Assembly (NCBI GenBank): GCA_946482425.1
Contig: CAMLRO010000003.1
Coordinates: 1-47,246, forward strand
Direction: 5' to 3'
DNA: 47,246 bases
Origin: an uncultured Lactobacillus sp.
Lineage (GTDB): Bacteria > Bacillota > Bacilli > Lactobacillales > Lactobacillaceae
The translations under genes and the position numbers were made by a program. Shown here piece after piece: positions 35,102 through 43,437 of this stretch; positions within the stretch are counted from its first letter, which is position 1; each line of letters starts with the position of its first letter. The notes beneath the pieces were generated by a model. The model did not search any database. It had not been told where the DNA came from and saw only the letters and a list, made by a program, of their open reading frames with translations.

Positions 35102-36223
35102 ATGGAAAAGTATTCATATGCATCATTCAAAATTGCAGACATAGGAGACTATTTAAAAGTATTCGCATGCACTGCTGTTATGGCGCAACCAATAATGTCC
35201 TTAATTATGGGAGTGGGACAACCATATAAAACGCAAGATATTTTTGGCGTTATGTATAATTTGGTTAAGTACACTGCTCCTGCATTTATATTTGGTATTT
35301 TGTATACAACAATTCGTACTAACGATATAGCAGGGGATTTTTCATATCAAAAACACTTGCGAGCAAACTGGTCAAATTTGTTTGTTCCCACAATCTGGTG
35401 GACTTTGATTTACTTATTGGGATTGCCCTGGCTCCAGCAAATAAGAAAGTTTAATAATTTTGGTACGTTTTGCTGGCAATTTGTCAACGGTAATGCTGCT
35501 CCTCATCTGTGGTATAACACAATGATGTTGCAATTTATAATTTTAGTGCCTACTTTTTGGGCTATTAGCCGCTATGTTGGTAACAATGTTAAACGTGGTT
35601 TACTAGTTGTTGCTATTACTTTTGTTTTATATTTTGCTTGGCTCTGGTTTTATGACTTTTACGTTTTTCATGGTCCACATGAAAAAAGCTGGTATCTACT
35701 AGATCGTATTTTCATTTCTTTCTTTATTTATGGTGTCTATGGTGTATTGGCCTGGCAATTTGGAGATTATGTCAATATGTTTTTATATAAGTTTTGGTGG
35801 CTGATCTTAGTTGGTTTTGTTGCGTGCTTTTTGTGGACAAATTTTGAATTACATGGTTTTGGACATCCAGTTAACTTCGCTAATGCCCCATATTATAAGC
35901 CGTCTATGACATTTTACTGTTTAGCAGTTATAGCTTTAGTAGCTGTACTATGCTTATTTAATATTAGACACAACTCTAAAACTTGTTTAAAAGTCTTTCA
36001 CTTTTTAGCAACTTATGCCTATCGAGCATATTTATCAAATGTATTTTGGAATCAACTGATTTGGCAAGGACTAAACATGAATCATCATGCTATTTATCAT
36101 CCATTCCTTACTTTTTTTGGCACATGGATCCTGACGTGGATACTTTCCTTTACCTCAGCATATTATCTTCATATTTGGTGGTCAAAAGCGAAAAAGTTCT
36201 TAAGTATACTTAGTCTAAAATAA
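35102..36223 (+). CDS. Acyltransferase-3-like integral membrane protein
   Basis: A 373-residue protein with about ten membrane helices. The order of segments resembles acyltransferase family 3 (OafA-like O-acyltransferases that acetylate surface glycans): an opening DIGDYLKVFACTAVMAQP, LFVPTIWWTLIYLL after the first loop, and APHLWYNTMMLQFIIL. In the family the first helix normally carries DxLRxxA and, 14 residues after the Asp, a catalytic His; here the Arg is Lys and the His position reads Gln (VMAQP). The start ATG has only a distant AAGGA, 16 bases upstream. It is alone, on the opposite strand to its neighbours. Function is open: it may be an inactive or divergent member. Confidence 0.6.
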   Translation: MEKYSYASFKIADIGDYLKVFACTAVMAQPIMSLIMGVGQPYKTQDIFGVMYNLVKYTAPAFIFGILYTTIRTNDIAGDFSYQKHLRANWSNLFVPTIWWTLIYLLGLPWLQQIRKFNNFGTFCWQFVNGNAAPHLWYNTMMLQFIILVPTFWAISRYVGNNVKRGLLVVAITFVLYFAWLWFYDFYVFHGPHEKSWYLLDRIFISFFIYGVYGVLAWQFGDYVNMFLYKFWWLILVGFVACFLWTNFELHGFGHPVNFANAPYYKPSMTFYCLAVIALVAVLCLFNIRHNSKTCLKVFHFLATYAYRAYLSNVFWNQLIWQGLNMNHHAIYHPFLTFFGTWILTWILSFTSAYYLHIWWSKAKKFLSILSLK

Positions 36224-36240
36224 CAAATATTTTCAAATAA

Positions 36241-36283
36241 AAATCACTTTGACAATAATTAAAACAAAGTGCTTTATTTTTTA
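36241..36283. terminator. Bidirectional terminator after the acyltransferase
   Basis: CACTTTG (36245-36251) and CAAAGTG (36265-36271) pair with A and T runs on both sides. It overlaps the reconstructed end of the convergent pseudogene. Confidence 0.7.
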
Positions 36284-36906
36284 TTTTTTTACTATAGAAG
36301 CAATGCCTGCCATAATATTTAAAAATTGCTTTTCATTTTCTACAAAAGAGTCATTGTTAACAATAATATCTGCTATATCCTTTACTTTAAGTGCCCCATG
36401 CTTGATTTTGAACTGATCCTTCTTTTTGGTTCGCTCAATTATTTGTTCAAAAGTAAAGTTTTTACCATTATCAATTGTTTGCTTTTTGTATTCTCATTGA
36501 GCGCGAACTTCAAGAGGCGCTTCAACGTAAATGTTCATCTTTTTAGAACCTAGTTCTTTTTTAAGGTAGACAACTAATTCTGAACGGAATAAGCTTCAAT
36601 TAATGCATAATGAATATTTTCTTCTTGCATTTTACCTAATAAACGGTATAAGAACTCTTTAAACACCTTTTCAGTGTCTTTAGCATAAATATTGGTGAAA
36701 TCTTGTTCTGATGGGTGTCCAGCGAACTGATAATTGCGTTCTATCATCATTTCTTTTTCTACTGCAATAATCTTCATTCGTTTGATACCAATGCTGTCAA
36801 AATAAATTTCAGCAGCTGATTTGCCGATTTCACTTAGTTCGCCTAAAGAAAACAAACCTTTGACAAAATCTTTACGATTTTCATAATCTTGCTCAGTAAA
36901 TTCCAT
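36281..36906 (-). pseudogene. Broken P-loop-kinase-like gene
   Basis: The intact first part starts at the ATG at 36906 (GGAGG seven bases upstream) and runs about 110 residues to a TAG at 36574. Shifting frame near 36585-36590 restores coding: FRSELVVYLKKELG, NIYVEAPLEVRAQ, then a TGA at 36494-36496 where CGA (Arg) would fit, then EYKKQTIDNGKNFTF, and DIADIIVNND before the final TAA at 36281. The whole would be about 208 residues. LGELSEIGKSAAEIYF looks like a degenerate P-loop followed by a helix, and IYVEAPLEVR plus DIIVNN resemble dephospho-CoA-kinase/nucleotide-kinase-like ends. One frameshift plus one stop indicate decay. The exact function is unknown. Confidence 0.6.
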
Positions 36907-36928
36907 TTTCACGCCTCCATTAAAAACT

Positions 36929-36965
36929 AAAAAAAACTGCCCTGTAAATTAACAGTGCAGTTTTA
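36929..36965 (-). terminator. Terminator of the 60-residue membrane protein gene
   Basis: AAAACTGC and GCAGTTTT, with an inner CTGT/ACAG arm, followed on the minus strand by a run of eight T. Confidence 0.88.
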
Positions 36966-37008
36966 AAGTATACACAGAGTACTATTTTTGCAAGCTATTT
37001 CATTAAAA

Positions 37009-37191
37009 TTAGGTAATTTTCATTACAAAGGCTGCCCCACTTGGTGTAGCCAGAAAAATAGCACCCGCTATTAAAATGAAACCTGCTACAAGGGATATTT
37101 GCTTTATTATCTTTGAAAACTGACCAGCAAAACTAAAATAGATTAGGACTGCTCCAGATATCAAAGCTAAAATCATAACCCAGAAACCCAT
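37009..37191 (-). CDS. Small two-helix membrane protein of unknown function
   Basis: A 60-residue hydrophobic protein with two predicted membrane helices (about 2-22, FWVMILALISGAVLIYFSFA, and 33-52, ISLVAGFILIAGAIFLA) joined by a basic loop KIIKQ. The start is the ATG at 37191, five bases after GGAGG; an in-frame codon at 37212 overlaps that site and is rejected. It has its own terminator. I do not recognise the family. Confidence 0.65.
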   Translation of the reverse strand: MGFWVMILALISGAVLIYFSFAGQFSKIIKQISLVAGFILIAGAIFLATPSGAAFVMKIT

Positions 37192-37309
37192 AAATACCTC
37201 CAATTTAATCAATCTAGTAATGTTTATTTATATTAATTATAAGTATAAGCCAAAATAATCATTAATGGATTCAAAAAAATAAAAGTATAGTAAAATTTAA
37301 CTAATTTTT

Positions 37310-38342
37310 CTAATCTTTAATCTTTACGTGAGCTAAATAAAGCGTTGGTTGCAATTTGATCTCATCTTCTTTAAAGGGATCTTCTAAATTTTTTATGATT
37401 GGTTGCTTATCAATAGTAAAGTAAACTTGATAAATCCAATGATTTTTCAAAGTCTTTGCTTTTTCCAGTTCATTTTGCGAAATAAAAAAGCTAAGTTCAA
37501 CATTATTATTTTTTGTTCTGTGGTTTTAGCCTCAATATAACGTGGAGTCCCATCTTTTTCGTAGGATAAAATATCATAACCTAATGAATCATCTACTTCA
37601 GATTGCAACTTTACTTTTAAATTTCCGGATCAACTGGGGTTTCAAGAGTAAAATTATTATTTTTTTGTCTATTTGGTTTATCAGATGTGTTTAACTTTTT
37701 TACGTTTTTAAATAAATAGTAAAGATAGTTACCATATTCGATGTTAGTCCAGTTCTTAATAATCTTATTCGAATTTTTTATCTCAATTAGCTTTTTTTGC
37801 ATTTCATATATCGAGCTCTTTTTGAAATTAGATTCCGGATAAAATTGAAAAAGAAAGTAAGAAAGTGGATTCTTAGAAAAAATGTTTAAATAATTGTTTG
37901 GATAATAAACAGACAAAATTTTATATTTAAAAATGCTTGACAATGGAATTGAATCAATTTTTTTAATTGACTCTTTGCTATCGTCTGCACCCAATTTTAT
38001 TATTTCAATAATGGCATTCTTTAATTCGCTGAACGATTCATTTATATTTTTTCTTGCCCAGGCTTTTGTTGTAATATACTTCTTCTCATCTTGACTATAA
38101 TAAATACCGAATTTTTTTGAATTTGAACCTCTTATACTACCCAATCGAGCTAAATTAAATTCAAGTTGATAGCAAAAGCTATTTTTATTTCCTTTGCCAA
38201 CAACAAAATCGTCTAAATTCATATCATTTTCAATATAACTTTGCGTATATTTATTAACAAAATCCTGTCTTAACTGACTAAGATTTTTGGAATCCCTGTC
38301 AAATGAATCCAGCATGTAGTCAAACTCTGCCAGTTTCCTCAT
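37310..38342 (-). pseudogene. Broken gene for DUF3883-type (nuclease-like) protein
   Basis: The readable first part starts at an ATG at 38342 with GAGG eight bases upstream (another ATG at 38399 has no good site) and stops at 37617. It contains FCYQLEFNLARLGSIRG, KFGIYYSQDEKKYI and SSIFKYKILSVYYPNNYL, a pattern like the N-terminal halves of McrB/DUF3883 proteins. After the stop, coding resumes in another frame: LGYDILSYEKDGTPRYIEAK, which carries the D, E and K of a PD-(D/E)XK-like core; a second shift near 37510-37514 in an A/T run is then needed to reach FFISQNELEKAKTL and the final TAG at 37310. About 340 residues if repaired. DUF3883 proteins are linked to restriction and defence. No partner gene is present. 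Two frameshifts in homopolymers could be decay or assembly errors. Confidence 0.6.
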
Positions 38343-38449
38343 TATCGAAACCTCATTTCTTGTTAAAATTATTTCTTTCTCAAATACAGAAAGTTTCATA
38401 CTTTAAGGTTATCACTTTTTGTCAATGATTTCGCAAAATTTTAGCAAAC

Positions 38450-38482
38450 AAAAAGCTCCTATCTGTGCAGATAAGAGCTTTT
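38450..38482 (-). terminator. Terminator of tsf
   Basis: AAAAGCTC and GAGCTTTT with an inner TATCT/AGATA arm, followed by T residues on the minus strand, 24 bases after the tsf stop. Confidence 0.88.
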
Positions 38483-38505
38483 AATTGAATAAACAGATAA
38501 AGAAT

Positions 38506-39381
38506 CTATTTCATTTGTTCTTTTACTTCAGCAGCAAAGTCTTCTTGCTTCTTTTCGATACCTTCGCCAACTTCATAACGCTTGTAACCAACAACTTCGC
38601 AACCTTCTGACTTAGCGTATTCAGCTACAGTCATATCGCCATCTTTAACGTATGGTTGATCAACTAAACATATTTCGCTAAGGTACTTGTTTACTCTGCC
38701 TTCAACAATCTTAGGAATGATTTTAGCAGGCTTACCTTCATTTTCAGTTTCCTTAGTAAAAACTTCTTTTTGGCGATCAAAATCAGCCTTTGGTACTGAA
38801 TCTTTGTTCAAGTATTCTGGATTAATTGCAGCAACGTGCATAGCAATGTTCTTAGCAGCTTCTTCACTGTTACCTTTTAAAGTAACAACTGCAACAATTG
38901 CACCACCATTATGCTTGTATGCACCAAAGACTTCATCATCATTCTTAGTAATTAGATCAAATCTTCTTAAAGTGATTTTTTCACCAATGACAGCAGTAAG
39001 ATTGGTAATTTCCTCGCCGATCGTGGAATCACCCATTGGTGATTTTAATGCTTCTTCAACGTTAGCAGGTTTAGCCGCTAAAATAGCCTTGGTCACATCA
39101 TCAACTAATTTGATAAATTTATCATTAGATGAAACAAAGTCTGTTTCAGAGTTAATCTCTACTACAACAGCGTTATTTCCTTCAAAAGCATATTCGGCCA
39201 AACCTTCAGCAGCGATACGCCCACTCTTCTTAGCAGCTTTAGCAACACCATTTTCTCTTAAAATGTCAATTGCCTTTTCAATATCACCATCAGCTTTAAC
39301 CAAAGCCTTCTTGGAATCCATCATGCCGGCACCGGTACGGTCACGTAATTCTTTTACTTGTTTAGCAGTAATGTTTGCCAT
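38506..39381 (-). CDS. tsf: Elongation factor Ts
   Basis: EF-Ts is the nucleotide exchange factor of EF-Tu. The protein is 291 residues. Seen: the N-terminal ITAKQVKELRDRTGAGMMD with SKKALVKADGD, the EF-Tu-contacting TDFV in INSETDFVSSND, and the coiled-coil end. The start is the ATG at 39381 after GGAAGGA; an upstream in-frame ATG at 39396 lies inside that ribosome-binding region. It follows rpsB by 39 bases and ends in a terminator, so it is no longer followed directly by pyrH. Confidence 0.97.
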   Translation of the reverse strand: MANITAKQVKELRDRTGAGMMDSKKALVKADGDIEKAIDILRENGVAKAAKKSGRIAAEGLAEYAFEGNNAVVVEINSETDFVSSNDKFIKLVDDVTKAILAAKPANVEEALKSPMGDSTIGEEITNLTAVIGEKITLRRFDLITKNDDEVFGAYKHNGGAIVAVVTLKGNSEEAAKNIAMHVAAINPEYLNKDSVPKADFDRQKEVFTKETENEGKPAKIIPKIVEGRVNKYLSEICLVDQPYVKDGDMTVAEYAKSEGCEVVGYKRYEVGEGIEKKQEDFAAEVKEQMK

Positions 39382-39420
39382 TATTTTTCCTTCCAAATAA
39401 AAACTTATTAATAATTAAAA

Positions 39421-40224
39421 CTAGTCTTCATCTGAGTCAGAAGTTTCTTCAGTTTCTACTGTTTTTTCTGCATCAGCTTCAGTATCTGCTTGTTTTTCTT
39501 CTACACCCTTAGCCATCTCTGCTTCAGCATTGTCATCATCTTGACCTTGCTTACCTTCAATAACAGCATCAGCCATAGCGCCTGAAATCAAACGAATAGC
39601 ACGAATAGCATCGTCGTTTGCAGGAATAACTACGTCAACTGGGTCTGGATCAGTGTTAGTGTCGACCATAGCTACTACAGGAATTCCTAAAATATTAGCT
39701 TCATGAACAGCAATCTTTTCCTTTTTAGGATCGACTACGAATAAAACATCTGGAATTCTAGGCATATCTTCAATACCACCTAAGAATCTTTCCAATTTAT
39801 CCTTTTCTTTAGTCAAAAGAGAAGCTTCCTTCTTTGGCAATACATCAAATGTGCCATCTTCTGACATTTTCTTTAAATCTTTTAATCTTTGTACTCGGCT
39901 CTGGATAGTCTTCCAGTTAGTCAATGTACCACCTAACCAACGTTGGTTAACGTAGTATTGACCAGCACGAGTAGCTTCTTCAGCAATTGAATCTTGAGCT
40001 TGTTTCTTAGTACCAACAAATAGGATAACGCCACCATTTTGAGCAACGGCTCTAACAAATGAATAAGCATCATCCAACATCTTGATAGTTTTTTGCAAAT
40101 CAATGATGTAAATACCATTTCTTTGTGTAAAGATATAAGGAGCCATTTTTGGATCCCATCTTCTAGTTTGGTGACCAAAATGGACACCAGCTTCAAGCAA
40201 TTGTTTCATTGAAACTACTGACAT
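39421..40224 (-). CDS. rpsB: 30S ribosomal protein S2
   Basis: S2 binds the 30S head-body junction. The protein is 267 residues. Seen: [26 protein letters not shown] opening ([15 protein letters not shown]), [11 protein letters not shown], and the conserved [20 protein letters not shown] block. After residue about 225 comes a long Asp/Glu-rich tail (about 40 residues) typical of lactobacilli. The start ATG follows GGAGG. Its leader carries an S2-type autoregulatory structure. Confidence 0.98.
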   Translation of the reverse strand: MSVVSMKQLLEAGVHFGHQTRRWDPKMAPYIFTQRNGIYIIDLQKTIKMLDDAYSFVRAVAQNGGVILFVGTKKQAQDSIAEEATRAGQYYVNQRWLGGTLTNWKTIQSRVQRLKDLKKMSEDGTFDVLPKKEASLLTKEKDKLERFLGGIEDMPRIPDVLFVVDPKKEKIAVHEANILGIPVVAMVDTNTDPDPVDVVIPANDDAIRAIRLISGAMADAVIEGKQGQDDDNAEAEMAKGVEEKQADTEADAEKTVETEETSDSDED

Positions 40225-40249
40225 ATTAACTTCCTCCTATGGTTTTAAT

Positions 40250-40315
40250 CCTCTCAAGCGGTCATTTCAGTATTTCACCATTGTGTGGCACCAAAATACT
40301 GATCGCTCTTGATGT
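40250..40315 (-). ncRNA. Ribosomal protein S2 leader structure
   Basis: In the rpsB 5' leader CAGTATTT (RNA 40301-40294) pairs with AAATACTG (40275-40268), enclosed by AAGCG with CGCTcTT, leaving a purine-rich loop. Such leaders upstream of rpsB bind S2 for autoregulation in Firmicutes. A separate TATGCC TTTA GGCATA hairpin lies nearer the promoter (40327-40342). The exact structure should be confirmed by alignment to the Rfam family. Confidence 0.65.
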
Positions 40316-40349
40316 TTATTACACAATATGCCTAAAGGCATACGTTAAA

Positions 40350-40378
40350 ATAATACTAGATTATTGCTTAAGATGCAA
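40350..40378 (-). promoter_or_regulatory. rpsB promoter
   Basis: Minus strand: TTGCAT (40378-40373), 17 bases, TATTAT (40355-40350). The -35 lies just at the end of the methyltransferase gene. Confidence 0.75.
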
Positions 40379-40380
40379 GG

Positions 40381-41412
40381 TTAAAAATCAACTTTATGCT
40401 CCCTTAGAAATTTTTCTTTCCATGCCCTGTTATGGTGCTTAAACCAGTATTCTCTTTTAAGCGCCAGCTTTTTATCTTTAAACTCTTCATGATAAAGTAA
40501 TTTAACCGGTCTGCGAGATTTCGTGTATTTGGCACCCTTGCCGCTGTTATGTGCTTTCAGTCGTTTGGATAAATCATCAGTAAAGCCACCATAGAAGCTA
40601 TTATCTTTGCATAAGAGTACATAAAAATAATATCTCCTTCTCTTTTGCTTTTTTGCTCTATCCGATTCTATTTCTCTGATTATACGCTGAATCGGAGGAA
40701 GATAATTACCGTTTTTATCATGTACCTCAATGGCATCCCTTAATACCAGACCGTCGCTACCGGTATGTTTAACTGCCTCAATAATTATTAAATTGCAGTC
40801 CTCTCCTCGATGAGAAACATATGGCTGTACAAGCTTAATACTCAAATCATGCTTAAGACAAAAATAGGCAATTTCGTTTAAGCGCTCTGGTCGATGGACC
40901 ATAAATAATTTGCCTTTCATTTTAAGCAAGGCACTGGCTACAGAAATTATTTCTTCTAAATTAATTAATATTTCATGCCTGGCAATAGCCTTTGCTGGAT
41001 CAGGATTTACTTTATGATTTTGTGCAACTTTAAAGTAAGGTGGATTCACGACAATTACATCATATGAATCTTTTCGTAAAAATGCAGGAGCATCTTTAAC
41101 GTTTTTTTGAAAAACCTGGATACGATTTTCCATATTATTTAGCGCAATAGAACGTTCAGCTTGTGAAGCCACTTCTTCTTGTATTTCAACCGCATCATAT
41201 TTAGCACGATTAAAATAAGCCATATACATTGTTGCTGCACAATTACCCGCACATAAATCCGCTACCTTGGAATTATCTTTAATTGCGTCCTTTGCAGTTG
41301 CCGCTAAAAGCAGAGTATCTAATGAAAAGCTGAAAGATGATTTATTTTGAATTATTTTTAAATCATCACTGTACATATAATCAATACGTTCATTTTTCAA
41401 TAATTTTTCCAT
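40381..41412 (-). CDS. TrmN6-like methyltransferase fused to a GIY-YIG domain
   Basis: A 343-residue two-domain protein. Residues about 15-250 form a class I SAM-dependent methyltransferase like YabB/TrmN6, which methylates N6 of an adenine in t[14 protein letters not shown] (SAM loop, with Cys where the family usually has Gly) and VVNPPYF at 121-127. Residues about 258-343 form a GIY-YIG domain like the UPF0213/YazA family: [34 protein letters not shown], and ALKREYWFK. In Bacillus these are two adjacent genes, yabB and yazA. The start ATG follows AGAGG. A single polypeptide is seen with no frameshift. Confidence 0.88.
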   Translation of the reverse strand: MEKLLKNERIDYMYSDDLKIIQNKSSFSFSLDTLLLAATAKDAIKDNSKVADLCAGNCAATMYMAYFNRAKYDAVEIQEEVASQAERSIALNNMENRIQVFQKNVKDAPAFLRKDSYDVIVVNPPYFKVAQNHKVNPDPAKAIARHEILINLEEIISVASALLKMKGKLFMVHRPERLNEIAYFCLKHDLSIKLVQPYVSHRGEDCNLIIIEAVKHTGSDGLVLRDAIEVHDKNGNYLPPIQRIIREIESDRAKKQKRRRYYFYVLLCKDNSFYGGFTDDLSKRLKAHNSGKGAKYTKSRRPVKLLYHEEFKDKKLALKREYWFKHHNRAWKEKFLREHKVDF

Positions 41413-41418
41413 AAAAAT

Positions 41419-41446
41419 TTGTCCTCTCTCGCAGCTCTGTTATAAT
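41419..41446 (+). promoter_or_regulatory. Promoter of the PlsC-like gene
   Basis: TTGTCC (41419-41424), 16 bases, TATAAT (41441-41446), with a TG extension before the -10. It overlaps the start region of the divergent methyltransferase gene. Confidence 0.6.
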
Positions 41447-41470
41447 ATTTTACATCAATTGGAGGAAATT

Positions 41471-42085
41471 ATGTTTTATCATTTCATTCGTCCGGTAGCC
41501 CGCTTTATTGTCTGGTTATTAAACGGACATTTACACGTTAATCATAAAGAAAGAATTCCCGCAGGCAATTATATCTTGGCAGCACCACATAGAACCTGGT
41601 GGGAACCAATTTTGTTTGCATTAGCTGCCAGTCCTAAGGAATTCATGTTTATGGCTAAAATAGAATTGTTTAAAAATCCAATATTACGGTTCATTTTAAA
41701 ACACGCTCATGCATTTCCAGTTGACCGTAAACATCCGGGACCTTCAGCTTTAAAAACCCCCATTAATGGATTAAGAAAAGGAAATTATTCCTTAATTATT
41801 TTTCCTTCAGGTACCAGGCATTCAACTGAAATGAAAAGCGGTACTATTGCTATTGCTAAGCTGTCAAATACGCCTATAGTGCCTGTAGTTTACCAAGGCC
41901 CTCTAACTTTCACAGGTTTGTTAAAACGCCAACCTTTGGAGGTATGCTTTGGAGAACCGTTTATGGTTGACCGTAAAATTAGACTCACACACGAAAATGA
42001 AGCAATGTTAGATAATAAATTGAAAAAAGCCTGGGATAAAATTGATTACGAACAAAATCCGGATTTTCATTATCAACCTAAATAA
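41471..42085 (+). CDS. 1-acyl-sn-glycerol-3-phosphate acyltransferase-like protein (PlsC family)
   Basis: A 204-residue PlsC-family acyltransferase that would acylate lysophosphatidic acid at the membrane. Seen: an N-terminal hydrophobic segment, the catalytic-type block APHRTWWEP, and FPSGTRHST corresponding to FPEGTRS. The catalytic motif reads HX4E instead of the usual HX4D. The start is the ATG at 41471, five bases after GGAGG; a TTG at 41459 overlaps the site. It is followed by the cyclopropane fatty acid synthase gene, suggesting joint membrane lipid work. Confidence 0.85.
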   Translation: MFYHFIRPVARFIVWLLNGHLHVNHKERIPAGNYILAAPHRTWWEPILFALAASPKEFMFMAKIELFKNPILRFILKHAHAFPVDRKHPGPSALKTPINGLRKGNYSLIIFPSGTRHSTEMKSGTIAIAKLSNTPIVPVVYQGPLTFTGLLKRQPLEVCFGEPFMVDRKIRLTHENEAMLDNKLKKAWDKIDYEQNPDFHYQPK

Positions 42086-42163
42086 AAAATCATTCTTTAA
42101 ACATAAGCTTTATAAACAAGTGTTAAAATAATACTGTAAAAAGTTAGATGGAGGATTTTAAAA

Positions 42164-43339
42164 TTGTTAGAAAAAAGTTTTTATAGAGCTATGTTAAGCA
42201 AGTCCTTTCCTTTCCCTGTCAAAGTAACATACTGGGATGGCAAAAGTGAAGTATACGGAAACGGTACTCCAAATATAGAGATAATTTTTAACGAAAAGAT
42301 TCCGACAAGTGCTATTTCTAGAAATGCTTCACTGGCTCTTGGCGAAGCATATATGGATAAAAGGATTGAGATTAAAGGCAGTTTGCAAAAACTGATTTGC
42401 GGGGCTTATGAAAGCGCCGGAAGTTTCATGCGATCCAGTAAATTTAGAAAATTTTTACCCAAAGAAAAACACACTGAAGAACAAAGTGAAAAAGATGTTC
42501 AAAGTCACTATGATATTGGTAACGACTTTTATAAATTATGGCTTGACCCTACTTTAACATATTCGTGTGCATATTTTGAAAATGAAAATGACGACCTTGA
42601 AACAGCACAATTGAATAAAATCCATCATATTTTAAATAAATTACATCCTGAAAAAGGAAAGACATTACTTGATATTGGATGTGGTTGGGGCACTCTTATG
42701 CTGGTTGCTGCCAAAGAATACGGCTTAAAAGTAACTGGTGTAACTCTGAGTGAAGAGCAGTATAAACTTGTGCAAAAGAAAATATACGACCAGAACTTGC
42801 AAGATATTGCGGAAGTTAAGTTGGAAGACTACCGTGAGCTGGGAAATGAACAATGGGATTATATTACCTCTGTAGGCATGTTTGAACATGTTGGCAAAGA
42901 AAATTTAGGCCAATACTTTGCTGATGTAGCCAAATATTTAAAGAAAGATGGCGTAGCCCTTATCCACGGCATAACTCGTCAACAAGGCGGTGCCAAGAAT
43001 GCTTGGATTAACAAGTACATTTTCCCAGGTGGTTATGTACCAGGTTTAACTGAAAACATCGGTCATATTGTTGAAAACAACATGCAATTAACAGACTTGG
43101 AAATGCTTAGAAGGCATTATCAAAGAACGCTTGAAATTTGGGATAAAAATTTTAATGCTAAACGAGATCAAATCCAAAAGAATATGGGTGAACGTTTTAC
43201 CCGTATGTGGGATTTATACTTGCAGGCTTGCGCTGCTTCTTTTGAATCTGGCAACATTGATGTCGTGCAATATCTAATTACTAAAGGCCCATCTGGCAAG
43301 AACTTACCAATGACAAGAAAGTATATGTTAGATAAGTAG
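42164..43339 (+). CDS. cfa: Cyclopropane-fatty-acyl-phospholipid synthase
   Basis: Cfa transfers a methylene from S-adenosylmethionine to unsaturated acyl chains in membrane phospholipids, a response to acid and stationary phase. The protein is 391 residues. Seen: [26 protein letters not shown], the SAM loop [12 protein letters not shown] (about 168-180) and [15 protein letters not shown]. The start is a TTG at 42164 with GGAGG nine bases upstream. It lies 78 bases after the plsC-like gene and ends in a strong terminator. Confidence 0.96.
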   Translation: MLEKSFYRAMLSKSFPFPVKVTYWDGKSEVYGNGTPNIEIIFNEKIPTSAISRNASLALGEAYMDKRIEIKGSLQKLICGAYESAGSFMRSSKFRKFLPKEKHTEEQSEKDVQSHYDIGNDFYKLWLDPTLTYSCAYFENENDDLETAQLNKIHHILNKLHPEKGKTLLDIGCGWGTLMLVAAKEYGLKVTGVTLSEEQYKLVQKKIYDQNLQDIAEVKLEDYRELGNEQWDYITSVGMFEHVGKENLGQYFADVAKYLKKDGVALIHGITRQQGGAKNAWINKYIFPGGYVPGLTENIGHIVENNMQLTDLEMLRRHYQRTLEIWDKNFNAKRDQIQKNMGERFTRMWDLYLQACAASFESGNIDVVQYLITKGPSGKNLPMTRKYMLDK

Positions 43340-43360
43340 TATTAATATTTTCATCCATAC

Positions 43361-43395
43361 AAAAAAGCTGACAAATTGACTTTGTCAGCTTTTTT
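43361..43395. terminator. Bidirectional terminator between cfa and the FAD oxidase
   Basis: AAAAAAGCTGACAAA and TTTGTCAGCTTTTTT form a long stem with a 5-base loop and A/T runs on both sides, serving the convergent cfa and oxidase genes. Confidence 0.92.
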
Positions 43396-43437
43396 AGTAA
43401 TTTAAATTTACATCCACACTATGATTTAGAATTCGAG

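Noticed and set aside
36281..36906. Programmed frameshift in the kinase-like gene
   Set aside because: A second, independent in-frame stop downstream makes decay the simpler explanation.
37310..38342. Programmed -1/+1 frameshifting in the DUF3883-like gene
   Set aside because: There are two separate breaks and no slippery heptamer or stem-loop typical of programmed sites.
38687..39400. A 237-codon open frame antisense to tsf
   Set aside because: No ribosome-binding site, composition mirrors the tsf codons, and the opposite strand holds a clear EF-Ts.
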